A stretch of DNA of 47,032 nucleotides from an uncultured Angelakisella sp. (GTDB lineage Bacteria; Bacillota; Clostridia; Oscillospirales; Ruminococcaceae), in NCBI GenBank assembly GCA_910585525.1, contig CAJUFR010000014.1, positions 1 through 47,032 on the forward strand, given 5' to 3'. A model generated the notes under the pieces. That model saw only the letters and a list, made by a program, of their open reading frames with translations. It did not search any database and was not told the origin of the DNA. Made by a program: the position numbers and the translations under genes. This document shows positions 40,169 through 47,032 of this stretch, one piece after another. Within the stretch, counting starts at the first letter, position 1; each line of letters opens with the position of its first letter.

Positions 40169-41651
40169 GCTGCGGGCCGCCTGGGAGGCCCGGGCGGGGC
40201 GGCTGGGCATCCAGTGGCACATCATGGCCTGGCTCACCCTCTTTGTGGCGGTGCTGATGCTGCTGCTGTGGCTGTTCCAGGTGGTGCTGCTGGACTGGTT
40301 CTATCAGGCCATCAAGACCCACGACATCCGGGAGATCGCCCGGGCCATCGCCCAGGACATCGACGACGATGACCTGAGCCGGCGGCTGGAGGGGCTGCGG
40401 CGGCAGCCGGACCTGTACCTGCGCATCCTGGACCGGGAGGGGAACAGCGTCTACCAGTCCCGCCCCGGCCCCCAAAGCATGATCCACGACCTGGACCGGG
40501 AGGAGATCGCCTCCTTCTTCCAGCAGGCGGAGAAGAACGGCGGCATGGCGCTGCGGCAGTTCCGGCAGCAGCTTCCCGCCCCCTTCCAGCGCCACCCCGA
40601 CGGCCCCGGCCGCTGGAGCAAGCCGGAAAATACCGCCACCCTGTTGGTCTGCGCCTATCTGGCGGAAAGTCAGGAGCAGGGCACCCTCCTCATCCTTCTC
40701 AGCACCGCCCTCACCCCCCTGGACGCCACCACCGACACCTTAAAGGCCCAGTTCCTCTGCATCGCTTTGATCCTGCTGCTGCTGTCGGCGGCCATCGCCC
40801 TGGCCCTCTCCCGGCAGGTGGGGGGCCCCCTGGTAGCCCTCAGCCGCGGCGCCCGGGAGTTGGCGGCCGGCAACTACGACACCGCCTTTTCCGGCGGCGG
40901 CTACCGGGAGGTACGGCAGCTGTCCGACACCCTTGCCTACGCTGCCGGGGAACTGTCCAAGGTGGAATCGCTGCGCCGGGAACTCATCGCCAACGTCTCC
41001 CACGACCTGCGCACCCCCCTCACCATGATCGCCGGGTACGGGGAGATGATGCGGGACATCCCCGGGGAGAACACCCCGGAAAACGTCCAGATCATCATCG
41101 ACGAGACCCAGCGCCTCACCGGCCTGGTGAACGACATGCTGGACCTGGGCAAGTTACAGGCCGGGGCCTGGACCCCCGACTTCCAGCCCCTCTCCCTGTC
41201 CGCCCTGACCGACGAGGTGCTGTCCCGGTACCGCCGCCTGGTGGAACGGGAGGGCTATGTCATCCACTTCCGCCACCAGGGGGAAGGGATGGTGGAGGGG
41301 GACCCCACCATGCTGTCCCAGGTGGTGTACAACCTCATCGCCAACGCCGTCCACCACACCGGCCCGGACAAGGCGGTATCGGTGGAACTGGAGGAGACGG
41401 GGGGCTGGGTGACCCTTTCGGTCCGGGACAGCGGCCCGGGTATCCCCCCGGAGGAACTCCCCTACATCTGGGACCGGTACTACCGGGGCAAAAAGCCCCA
41501 CCGCCGGGGGCTGGCGGGGACGGGGCTGGGGCTCTCCATTGTCCGGGGGGCGGTGGAACAGCACCGGGGCCGCTGCGGCGCCGAGAGCCAGCCCGGGGAG
41601 GGCAGCCGCTTCTGGGTATCGCTGCCTGCCCTGCCAACCGGGGGCGGGTAA
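40158..41651 (+). CDS. Sensor histidine kinase
   Basis: A 497-aa kinase. First membrane helix about 24-46, extracytoplasmic sensor domain about 47-195, second helix about 196-217, HAMP linker (about 218-268), HisKA domain with phosphoacceptor H282 (ANVSHDLRTPLTMIAGYGEMM), and ATPase with the N box (NLIANAVHHT), G1 (DSGPGIPPEELPYIWDRYYRG) and G2 (GTGLGLSIVRGAVE). It starts at a TTG (40158) inside the response regulator gene, an 11-bp overlap, with GGGGTGGGG upstream; an ATG at codon 23 is inside the first helix and unlikely. A strong terminator follows. Confidence 0.93.
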   Translation: MRNKLRAAWEARAGRLGIQWHIMAWLTLFVAVLMLLLWLFQVVLLDWFYQAIKTHDIREIARAIAQDIDDDDLSRRLEGLRRQPDLYLRILDREGNSVYQSRPGPQSMIHDLDREEIASFFQQAEKNGGMALRQFRQQLPAPFQRHPDGPGRWSKPENTATLLVCAYLAESQEQGTLLILLSTALTPLDATTDTLKAQFLCIALILLLLSAAIALALSRQVGGPLVALSRGARELAAGNYDTAFSGGGYREVRQLSDTLAYAAGELSKVESLRRELIANVSHDLRTPLTMIAGYGEMMRDIPGENTPENVQIIIDETQRLTGLVNDMLDLGKLQAGAWTPDFQPLSLSALTDEVLSRYRRLVEREGYVIHFRHQGEGMVEGDPTMLSQVVYNLIANAVHHTGPDKAVSVELEETGGWVTLSVRDSGPGIPPEELPYIWDRYYRGKKPHRRGLAGTGLGLSIVRGAVEQHRGRCGAESQPGEGSRFWVSLPALPTGGG

Positions 41652-41655
41652 TATC

Positions 41656-41697
41656 AAAAGGCCAGGCCGGAGGGCGTTTCCTCCTGCCTGGCCTTTT
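41656..41697. terminator. Bidirectional terminator between the kinase and greA
   Basis: Stem AAAAGGCCAGGC / GCCTGGCCTTTT with flanking A and T tracts, between two convergent genes. Confidence 0.85.
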
Positions 41698-41714
41698 CCG
41701 TTTCGCGGTATCCC

Positions 41715-42188
41715 TTAATTATGGATTTCCAGTATCTTCAGCTGGAACACGCCCTTGGGGGCATGGACCTCCACCGTCTCCCCCACCCGGTGGCCCATCA
41801 GGGCCTCCCCCACCGGGGACTTGTCGGTGAGGCTGTTGCCGGCGCTGGAGCCCTCCACGCTGCTGACGATGCGGTACTCCAACTCCTCGTTGAACTCCAG
41901 GTCCAGCAGCTTTACCGTAGAGCCGATGTTGATGACGTCCTTGTCCAGGGCGTCCTTGTCCACCACCCGGACCACCTTCAGCTGCTCCTCCAGGGTGAGG
42001 ATGCGGGCCTCCACGATGGCCTGCTCGTTTTTGGCCTCGTCGTACTCGCTGTTCTCGGAAAGGTCGCCAAACCCTCTGGCGGTCTTGATCTTATCGGCAA
42101 GCTCGGCCCGCTTCACCGTTTTCAGCTGCTGCAGCTCATTTTTCAGTTCTTCGTAGCCTTCGGCTGTCAGAATGATCTCTTGTGCCAT
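41715..42188 (-). CDS. greA: Transcription elongation factor GreA
   Basis: A 157-aa protein of the usual GreA size. The N-terminal coiled coil contains EGYEELKNELQQLKTVKR and the tip residues GDLSENSEYDEAKNEQ, which reach the RNA polymerase active site to stimulate transcript cleavage; the C-terminal FKBP-like domain has SSVEGSSAGNSLTDKSPVGEALMGHRVGETVEVHAPKG in parts. The start at 42188 has AAGGAG upstream. A perfect consensus promoter and an 86-bp tandem repeat array lie upstream. Confidence 0.97.
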   Translation of the reverse strand: MAQEIILTAEGYEELKNELQQLKTVKRAELADKIKTARGFGDLSENSEYDEAKNEQAIVEARILTLEEQLKVVRVVDKDALDKDVINIGSTVKLLDLEFNEELEYRIVSSVEGSSAGNSLTDKSPVGEALMGHRVGETVEVHAPKGVFQLKILEIHN

Positions 42189-42244
42189 GATGTAGATGCT
42201 CCTTTTCTGCAAAATGCGCAAAATGCGGACAAATAGCAGATAAC

Positions 42245-42273
42245 ATTATATGCAATTTTCCATCCATTGTCAA
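42245..42273 (-). promoter_or_regulatory. Consensus sigma-A promoter of greA
   Basis: On the - strand TTGACA (42268-42273), 17-bp spacer, TATAAT (42245-42250): a perfect match to the consensus, about 57 bp upstream of the ATG. The repeat array begins 7 bp upstream of the -35. Confidence 0.85.
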
Positions 42274-42280
42274 CCCCTGC

Positions 42281-42546
42281 GGCGTGCCGCCGCTGTCTGG
42301 CCCTGCACGGCCCCTTCGGGGCCTTATGCGGGTTCCGGGCGATAGCGGGTACCTGGAGTCTTGGGCGGCGTGCCGCCGCTGTCTGGCCCTGCGCGGCCCC
42401 TTCGGGGCCTTATGTGGGTGCCAGGCGATAGCGGGTGCCTGGAGTCTTGGGCGGCGTGCCGCCGCTGTCTGGCCCTGCGCGGCCCCTTCGGGGCCTTATG
42501 TGGGTGCCAGGCGATAGCGGGTGCCTGGAGTCTTGGGCGGCGTGCT
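42281..42546. repeat. 86-bp tandem repeat array, three full copies plus a fragment
   Basis: Direct repeats start at 42281, 42367 and 42453, exactly 86 bp apart, with a short fourth start (GGCGTG) at 42539. Copies 2 and 3 appear identical; copy 1 differs at a handful of bases (offsets 27, 49, 54, 57, 71). Each unit holds three inverted repeats: GCGGC-GTGCC-GCCGC across the unit start, GGCCCC-TTC-GGGGCC (offset 29-43), and CCAGGC-GATAGCGGGT-GCCTGG (offset 55-76). 86 is not a multiple of three, so it is not a coding repeat. The array fills the gap between the 266-aa gene and the greA promoter; nothing else was seen in that 370-base stretch. Confidence 0.92.
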
Positions 42547-42560
42547 GGCGCTTTTGACGC

Positions 42561-43361
42561 TTACCTCGCTTCCAGGGCTTGGCCGAAGGGGATCAGCCGT
42601 CCGTCGGCCCGGCATGCCCGGATGCCCATGTCCAGGGGGAAGCGGCGCAGGCCGGTCTCCCAGGCGGCCCCCAGAAAGAGGGGGAGCGGCACGCCGGGGG
42701 GGATGGTCTCCTCCAGTTCCGGGGCCAGGTCCGGCTCCAGGCGGTTGAGGGTGGGGCGGCCCTGGATGCCGCTGCGGTCCACCGTCACCACCGGCATGGG
42801 CAGACGCCACACCCCGGTGGGGGCCGGGGAGACGGCAAACCGGCTCTCCCTCAACCCCTCTGGCCCATCCGCCAGCACCAGGCTGGCCCCCTCCCCCTCC
42901 ATCAGTTCCCGGCAGAGGCCGGTGTACCGGTCGGGGCGGCGGGTGTAGACCCGCAGCAGGGCGCACCGCCGGGCCAATTCCCCGGCGCACCAGGTGAAGA
43001 GCCCGTCCTCGTCCACCAGGGCCACGGTGGTCTGGCGGCCCCCGTCCGGCAGTTCCCGCAGCAGCTGGGCCCCCGCCATGGCGGTCATCCGCCCGGCAAA
43101 GATCGCCGGGTCGTAGAGCCGCAGGCCGCTGCCCCGGGGCGGCTCCTCCTCCCCCGCCACCACCAGCCGGGTGGCGGCCCGGCCCACCGCCTGGGCCAGC
43201 AGTTCCCAGTGGGGGCGGCCGCCGGTGTGGTCGATGATATGATAGTACCCGTTGCCCAAAAAGCTGCGGCGGCGCACCTCCAGCGGCCCCTTCCCCAGCC
43301 AGTCCGCCGCCCGGGCCAGCAGCCCCCGTTCCTCCCGCTGGATGGTGAGCACCACGAACAT
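42561..43361 (-). CDS. Hypothetical protein, 266 aa
   Basis: A 266-aa soluble protein that I do not recognise. The N-terminus reads MFVVLTIQREERGLLARAAD; the region 100-170 (TTVALVDEDGLFTWCAGELARR ... RVYTRRPDRYTGLCRELMEGEGASLVLADGPEGL) has the beta-alpha alternation of a Rossmann-like fold. No membrane segment, signal or Cys cluster. GGGAGG lies 8 bp before the ATG. Codon use matches its neighbours. It ends just before the 86-bp repeats; no clear terminator separates it from them. Confidence 0.7.
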   Translation of the reverse strand: MFVVLTIQREERGLLARAADWLGKGPLEVRRRSFLGNGYYHIIDHTGGRPHWELLAQAVGRAATRLVVAGEEEPPRGSGLRLYDPAIFAGRMTAMAGAQLLRELPDGGRQTTVALVDEDGLFTWCAGELARRCALLRVYTRRPDRYTGLCRELMEGEGASLVLADGPEGLRESRFAVSPAPTGVWRLPMPVVTVDRSGIQGRPTLNRLEPDLAPELEETIPPGVPLPLFLGAAWETGLRRFPLDMGIRACRADGRLIPFGQALEAR

Positions 43362-43442
43362 ATCGACATCCTCCCTTTTCCTAGCCTGTCAGTACAGGAT
43401 ATGCCTGTCCCCCGGGGGATATGACGGCAGCGGGAGGACCGG

Positions 43443-43477
43443 AAAAGGACCGGGAGCGGCGCTCCCGGTCCTTTTTT
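43443..43477 (-). terminator. Terminator of the aldo/keto reductase gene
   Basis: Stem AAAAGGACCGGGAGC / GCTCCCGGTCCTTTT around GGC with T tracts on both sides; it overlaps the last codon of the leftward aldo/keto reductase gene. Confidence 0.85.
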
Positions 43478-44609
43478 ACCCTGCCAGGCTCTGGCTGAAC
43501 CGGGCAAGGGCGTCGGATATCTTGATCTGCTGGGGGCAGACCGCCTCGCAGCTGCGGCAGCCGATGCAGGCGCCGGGCTGCTTCTCCTTGGGGTAGGCCA
43601 TCAGCGCCATGGGGGCGATGAATCCCCCCTTGGTGAAGCTATGCTCGTTATACAGACCCAGCAGGGCGGGGATATCCAACCCCTGGGGACAGTGGCTGAC
43701 GCAGTAGCGGCAGGCGGTGCAGGGCAGCGCCGCGGGGCTCACCATGCCGTTGGCGATGGTCTGGAGGGCCTGCCACTCCCTGGGGGAAAGGGGCTTTTCC
43801 TCCCCGAAGGTGGCGATGTTCTCCTCCAGCTGCCGGAGGTCGGACATGCCGGAGAGGGTCACCGTCACCCCCAGCACCGACTGGAGGAACCGGAAGGCCC
43901 AGGCGGGGACCGTCTCCTCCGGCCGCAGCGCCCCAAGGGTCCGGGTGTCCGCCGGGGAGAGGCTGGCCAGCCGCCCGCCCCGCAGCGGCTCCATCACCCA
44001 AACGGGGATGCCCAGCCGGGACAGCAGCTCCACCTTGGCCTTGGCGTTCTGGAACTCCCAGTCCAGGTAGTTCAGCTGCACCTGGCAGAACTCCATATCC
44101 TGGCCATAGGCGTCCAGGAACCGCTTCATCACCTCAAAGCTGCCGTGGACCGAAAAGCCCAGGTGGCGGATGCGCCCCGCCTTTTTCTGCTCCATCAGGT
44201 ACCGGTGGATGCGGTACTTTTCGTCCAGGTAGGCGTCGATGTTCATCTCGCAGACGTTGTGGAACAGGTAGAAATCAAAGTAGTCCACCTGGCACCGCTC
44301 CAGCTGCTGCCGGAAGATCTCCTCCACCTTGTCCATATTGGACAGGTCGTAGCCGGGGAACTTGGTGGCAAGGCAGAAGCTGTCCCGGGGGTACCGCTTC
44401 AGCGCCCGGCCCATGGCCGGTTCCGACTGGCCGCCGTGGTAGCCCCAGGCGGTGTCGTAGTAGTTGATCCCCTTCTCCATGGCCAGTTCCACCATCCGGT
44501 CCACCGCCTCCTGGTCGATACAGGAATCATCCCCGCCGATCACCGGCAGCCGCATCGCCCCCATCCCCAGCGCCGAAAGCCGCAGCCCCTGAAAATCCTT
44601 GTATATCAT
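43476..44609 (-). CDS. Aldo/keto reductase with C-terminal 4Fe-4S domains
   Basis: A 377-aa fusion: an aldo/keto reductase barrel (1-280) with the start LRLSALGMGAMRLP, the catalytic D52 and Y57 in NYYDTAWGYHGGQSE, TKFPGYDL, and the FHNVCEMN region; and a C-terminal ferredoxin-like part with two clusters CTACRYCVSHCPQ and CIGCRSCEAVCPQ. Such proteins are widespread in anaerobes and are thought to be redox enzymes coupled to ferredoxin; the substrate is unknown. It is divergent from the flavin reductase-rubredoxin gene and has a 19-bp-spacer promoter that looks MerR-controlled. Confidence 0.93.
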   Translation of the reverse strand: MIYKDFQGLRLSALGMGAMRLPVIGGDDSCIDQEAVDRMVELAMEKGINYYDTAWGYHGGQSEPAMGRALKRYPRDSFCLATKFPGYDLSNMDKVEEIFRQQLERCQVDYFDFYLFHNVCEMNIDAYLDEKYRIHRYLMEQKKAGRIRHLGFSVHGSFEVMKRFLDAYGQDMEFCQVQLNYLDWEFQNAKAKVELLSRLGIPVWVMEPLRGGRLASLSPADTRTLGALRPEETVPAWAFRFLQSVLGVTVTLSGMSDLRQLEENIATFGEEKPLSPREWQALQTIANGMVSPAALPCTACRYCVSHCPQGLDIPALLGLYNEHSFTKGGFIAPMALMAYPKEKQPGACIGCRSCEAVCPQQIKISDALARFSQSLAG

Positions 44610-44643
44610 ACCAAACGCACCTTCCTTTTTTCATGATGGTTCC

Positions 44644-44674
44644 ATTATAAAGGTTGGAGCCAACTCCATGTCAA
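44644..44674 (-). promoter_or_regulatory. MerR-type promoter of the aldo/keto reductase gene
   Basis: On the - strand perfect TTGACA (44669-44674) and perfect TATAAT (44644-44649) are separated by 19 bp, 2 bp too long for normal sigma-A use. The spacer holds the dyad GTTGG-CT-CCAAC (44653-44664), centred almost exactly in it. This is the architecture of MerR-family-activated promoters. Confidence 0.6.
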
Positions 44675-44718
44675 CCCCCCGGGAAGAAAAAATCCCGTTT
44701 ATTTTGACAGCCATCTCC

Positions 44719-44746
44719 TTGACAACAGCCTGGGATGAATTATACT
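44719..44746 (+). promoter_or_regulatory. Sigma-A-type promoter of the flavin reductase-rubredoxin gene
   Basis: TTGACA (44719-44724), 16-bp spacer, TATACT (44741-44746), about 60 bp before the ATG at 44812; divergent from the aldo/keto reductase promoter. Confidence 0.65.
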
Positions 44747-44811
44747 TAAATATTGTAAAAAAGGCCGCCAGCATCGGTACGGCGGCGGGCAAAAACGATG
44801 GAGGGATCACC

Positions 44812-45432
44812 ATGGATACCAAAACTCTGTTCAACCTCACCTACGGGCTGTTCGTCTTTACCTCCCGCTTTGACGGCAAGGACAGCGGCTGCATCATCAA
44901 CACTGCGGGGCAGGTCACCGACACCCCCAACCGCATCAGCGTCACCGTCAACAAGGCCAACTTCACCCACGACCTGGCGATGAAGAGCGGTATCTTCAAC
45001 GTCTCCATCCTCAGCGAGGCGGCTTCCTTTGACACCTTCCGCCACTTCGGCTTCCAGTCCGGCCGGGATGTGGACAAGTTCGCCGGTTACGACAGCTGCC
45101 AGCGCAGCGGCAACGGTCTCTATTACATCACCGCCGGCACCAACGGCGTTCTCAGCGCCAAGGTGGAGCAGGCTGTGGACCTGGGGACCCACACCCTTTT
45201 CATCGCCACCCTGGACGATATGAAGGTGCTCTCCGATGTCCCCTCCGCCACCTACGCCTACTACCACGCCAACATCAAGCCCAAGCCCCAGGCCCCCAAG
45301 GCCAAGGGCAAGACGGTGTGGCGCTGCGTCATCTGCGGCTACATCTACGAGGGGGAGGAACTGCCCGCCGATTTCATCTGCCCCCTCTGCAAGCATCCGG
45401 CGTCGGATTTCGAGAAGGTCGTTGTAGAATAA
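44812..45432 (+). CDS. hrb: Flavin reductase-rubredoxin fusion (high-molecular-weight rubredoxin)
   Basis: A 206-aa protein: an FMN-binding flavin-reductase-like split barrel (1-150; LTYGLFVFTSRFDGKDSGCIINTAGQVTDTPNRISVTVNK), a Pro/Lys linker (PKPQAPKAKGK), and a C-terminal rubredoxin domain with the four iron ligands C172, C175, C190 and C193 (WRCVICGYIYEGEE...FICPLCKHP). This layout matches the high-molecular-weight rubredoxins of acetogens and clostridia, which pass electrons to flavodiiron proteins for O2 or NO reduction, i.e. oxidative stress defence. The ATG at 44812 has GGAGGG upstream. Confidence 0.9.
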   Translation: MDTKTLFNLTYGLFVFTSRFDGKDSGCIINTAGQVTDTPNRISVTVNKANFTHDLAMKSGIFNVSILSEAASFDTFRHFGFQSGRDVDKFAGYDSCQRSGNGLYYITAGTNGVLSAKVEQAVDLGTHTLFIATLDDMKVLSDVPSATYAYYHANIKPKPQAPKAKGKTVWRCVICGYIYEGEELPADFICPLCKHPASDFEKVVVE

Positions 45433-45453
45433 GAAAGGGGCCGGTACCAAAAG

Positions 45454-46989
45454 ATGACAGGACATCAAACCATTTTGATACTGGACTTTGGCGGCCAGTA
45501 CAACCAACTCATCGCCCGCCGGGTCCGGGAACAGGGGGTCTACTGCGAGGTCTGGCCCTACCACCGGGCCATGGAGAAGCTGGCGGAACTGCGCCCCATC
45601 GGGGTGATCCTCACCGGGGGGCCCAACAGCATCTACCGGGAGGATTCCCCCCACCTGGACCCGGAGGCGCTGCGCCAGGGGGTGCCGGTGCTGGGCATCT
45701 GCTACGGCATCCAGGCCATGGCCTACGCTCTAGGGGGCCACATCACCACCCCGGAGACCCAGGAGTACGGCAAGACCGAGACCTGGTTCGACACCGCCAG
45801 CCTCCTGTTCCGGGACCTCCCCGCCAACGGCGTCAGCTGGATGAGCCACACCGACTACGTGGACCAGCTGCCGGAGGGGTTCCGCTCCACCGCCCGCACC
45901 GCCTCCACCCCGGTGGCGGCCATGGAGTGCCCCGAGTGCGGCCTTTACGGCCTGCAATTCCATCCCGAAGTGCTCCACACCGAAAACGGCAGCGCGATGC
46001 TGAAGAATTTCCTCTACCGGGTCTGCGGCGCCAAAGGCGACTGGACCATGGAGGACTACGCCAAGACCGCCGTGGCGGCCCTCCGGGAGAAGATCGGGGA
46101 CAAGCAGGTGCTGCTGGCCCTCTCCGGCGGGGTGGATTCCTCGGTCTGCGCCGCCCTGCTCTCCCGGGCCGTGGGGGACCGGCTCACCGCCATCTTTGTG
46201 GACACCGGCCTGATGCGGAAAAACGAAGGGGACGAGGTGGAGGCCGCTTTCGCCGGGATGCCCATCCGCTTTGTCCGGGTCAACGCTGGGGAGCGGTTCC
46301 TGTCCCGCCTCAAAGGGGTGGAGGAGCCGGAGCGGAAGCGGAAGATCATCGGGGAGGAGTTCATCCGGGTCTTTGAAGCCGAGGCAAAAAAGCTGGGCAG
46401 GGTGGACTTCCTGGCCCAGGGGACCATCTACCCCGACGTCATCGAATCCGGCCTGGGCGACGCCGCCGTCATCAAGAGCCACCACAACGTAGGGGGCCTG
46501 CCGGACTATGTGGACTTCCGGGAGATCATCGAGCCCCTGCGGCTGCTCTTCAAGGACGAGACCCGGGCCCTGGGCCTGGAACTGGGCCTGCCGGAGTACC
46601 TGGTCCGCCGCCAGCCCTTCCCCGGCCCCGGCCTTGGTATCCGTGTGCTGGGGGAGGTCACGGCGGAGAAGGTGCGTGTCCTCCAGGACGCCGACGCCAT
46701 CTTCCGGGAGGAGATGGCCAAGGCGGGGCTGGACCGGAAGGTGGACCAATACTTTGCGGTGCTCACCGGCACCCGCACCGTAGGGGTGATGGGGGACGGC
46801 CGGACCTACGACTACACCCTGGCGCTACGGGGGGTGACCACCACCGATTTCATGACCGCCGACTGGGCCCGAATCCCCTATGAGGTGCTGGAGCGGTGCT
46901 CCGGGCGGATCATCAATGAGGTACGGGGGGTGAATCGGGTGGTTTATGATGTTACGAGCAAACCGCCGGCGACGATCGAGTGGGAGTGA
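45454..46989 (+). CDS. guaA: GMP synthase (glutamine-hydrolysing)
   Basis: A 511-aa protein: class I glutamine amidotransferase domain (1-190) with the triad C83 (GICYGIQ), H170 and E172 (LQFHPE); ATP pyrophosphatase domain with SGGVDSS at 224-230; and the C-terminal dimerisation domain ending KPPATIEWE. It converts XMP to GMP. The full length matches the family. It follows the flavin reductase-rubredoxin gene by 21 bp; a shared transcript is possible. The stop lies 43 bp from the window edge. Confidence 0.98.
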   Translation: MTGHQTILILDFGGQYNQLIARRVREQGVYCEVWPYHRAMEKLAELRPIGVILTGGPNSIYREDSPHLDPEALRQGVPVLGICYGIQAMAYALGGHITTPETQEYGKTETWFDTASLLFRDLPANGVSWMSHTDYVDQLPEGFRSTARTASTPVAAMECPECGLYGLQFHPEVLHTENGSAMLKNFLYRVCGAKGDWTMEDYAKTAVAALREKIGDKQVLLALSGGVDSSVCAALLSRAVGDRLTAIFVDTGLMRKNEGDEVEAAFAGMPIRFVRVNAGERFLSRLKGVEEPERKRKIIGEEFIRVFEAEAKKLGRVDFLAQGTIYPDVIESGLGDAAVIKSHHNVGGLPDYVDFREIIEPLRLLFKDETRALGLELGLPEYLVRRQPFPGPGLGIRVLGEVTAEKVRVLQDADAIFREEMAKAGLDRKVDQYFAVLTGTRTVGVMGDGRTYDYTLALRGVTTTDFMTADWARIPYEVLERCSGRIINEVRGVNRVVYDVTSKPPATIEWE

Positions 46990-47032
46990 GGTTCCTACCC
47001 TTGTAGATTGGCTTAATAAGCTATTCTATAAG
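46990..47032. other. AT-rich end of the window
   Basis: The last 43 bp after guaA are clearly richer in A/T than the rest and contain the palindrome GCTTA-A-TAAGC (about 47012-47022). No gene, terminator with T tract or promoter can be fixed; the stretch is too short to read. Confidence 0.4.

Noticed and set aside
42281..42546. CRISPR array
   Set aside because: Units are 86 bp and contiguous with no unique spacers; no cas genes are present.
42284..42948. Protein-coding reading frames across the 86-bp repeats
   Set aside because: The period is not a multiple of three, so each copy is read in another frame; no ribosome binding sites.

Overview
This window looks like chromosomal DNA from a GC-rich, low-GC-phylum-type (Bacillota) anaerobe, most likely a gut Clostridia member of the Oscillospiraceae (Flavonifractor/Pseudoflavonifractor-like). 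Reasons: a Bacillus/Clostridium-style division and cell-wall (dcw) cluster with a SpoVD-type transpeptidase carrying PASTA domains, a flavin-reductase/rubredoxin fusion, an aldo/keto reductase with two 4Fe-4S motifs, a PflA-like radical SAM protein, DUF975 and DUF6440 proteins, strong AGGAGG-type ribosome binding sites, and sigma-A-type promoters that stand out as AT-rich islands. No rRNA, tRNA, transposase, integrase, CRISPR array or phage gene was seen.

Left part (1-11.4 kb): a leucine-rich-repeat-like protein running off the left edge; a CaCA-type cation antiporter on the + strand; then a long leftward gene run. From its promoter at about 11.4 kb this run reads pcrA, a 72-aa protein, a sugar O-acetyltransferase, two GNAT acetyltransferases, a 91-aa protein, thyX, a thymidylate-kinase-like gene and a U32 peptidase-family gene. 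An nfeD-stomatin pair follows with its own promoter. Several genes in the run overlap by 4-8 bp. Middle-left (11.5-14.8 kb): a rightward set begins with a sigma-A promoter directly followed by a near-perfect 23-bp palindrome (DUF6440, an unknown, endonuclease III, a membrane protein), then a tandem pair of paralogous unknown proteins.

Centre (15-29.3 kb): the dcw cluster, all on the - strand, transcribed mraZ-rsmH-ftsL-spoVD-murE-murF-mraY-ftsW-murG-murA-ftsQ-ftsZ. It begins at a promoter followed by three exactly 10-bp-spaced MraZ-type boxes. It makes the lipid II precursor steps (MurA, MurE, MurF, MraY, MurG), polymerises and crosslinks septal wall (FtsW, SpoVD) and builds the divisome (FtsL, FtsQ, FtsZ). 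murD, murC and ftsA are absent from it. ftsZ has a candidate promoter of its own.

Right part (29.4-47 kb): a radical SAM gene with a small Rossmann-like gene; a DUF975 membrane protein divergent from an RtcB-family RNA ligase; a cardiolipin synthase divergent from corA, whose roughly 145-nt leader could sequester the corA ribosome binding site; a lipoprotein; an RpiR-type regulator; a YjdF/DUF2238-like membrane protein; an OmpR/HK two-component system; greA, whose consensus promoter abuts a three-copy 86-bp tandem repeat; an unknown 266-aa protein; an aldo/keto reductase with a 19-bp-spacer dyad promoter of MerR-regulated type; the flavin reductase-rubredoxin fusion; and guaA.

All functional calls come from reading the translated sequence and recalled family motifs; no searches were run. 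The strongest candidates for undescribed biology are the 86-bp repeat array upstream of greA, the corA leader, the palindromic operator at 11507-11529, the MerR-like promoter at 44644-44674 and the tandem paralogues at 13469-14804.
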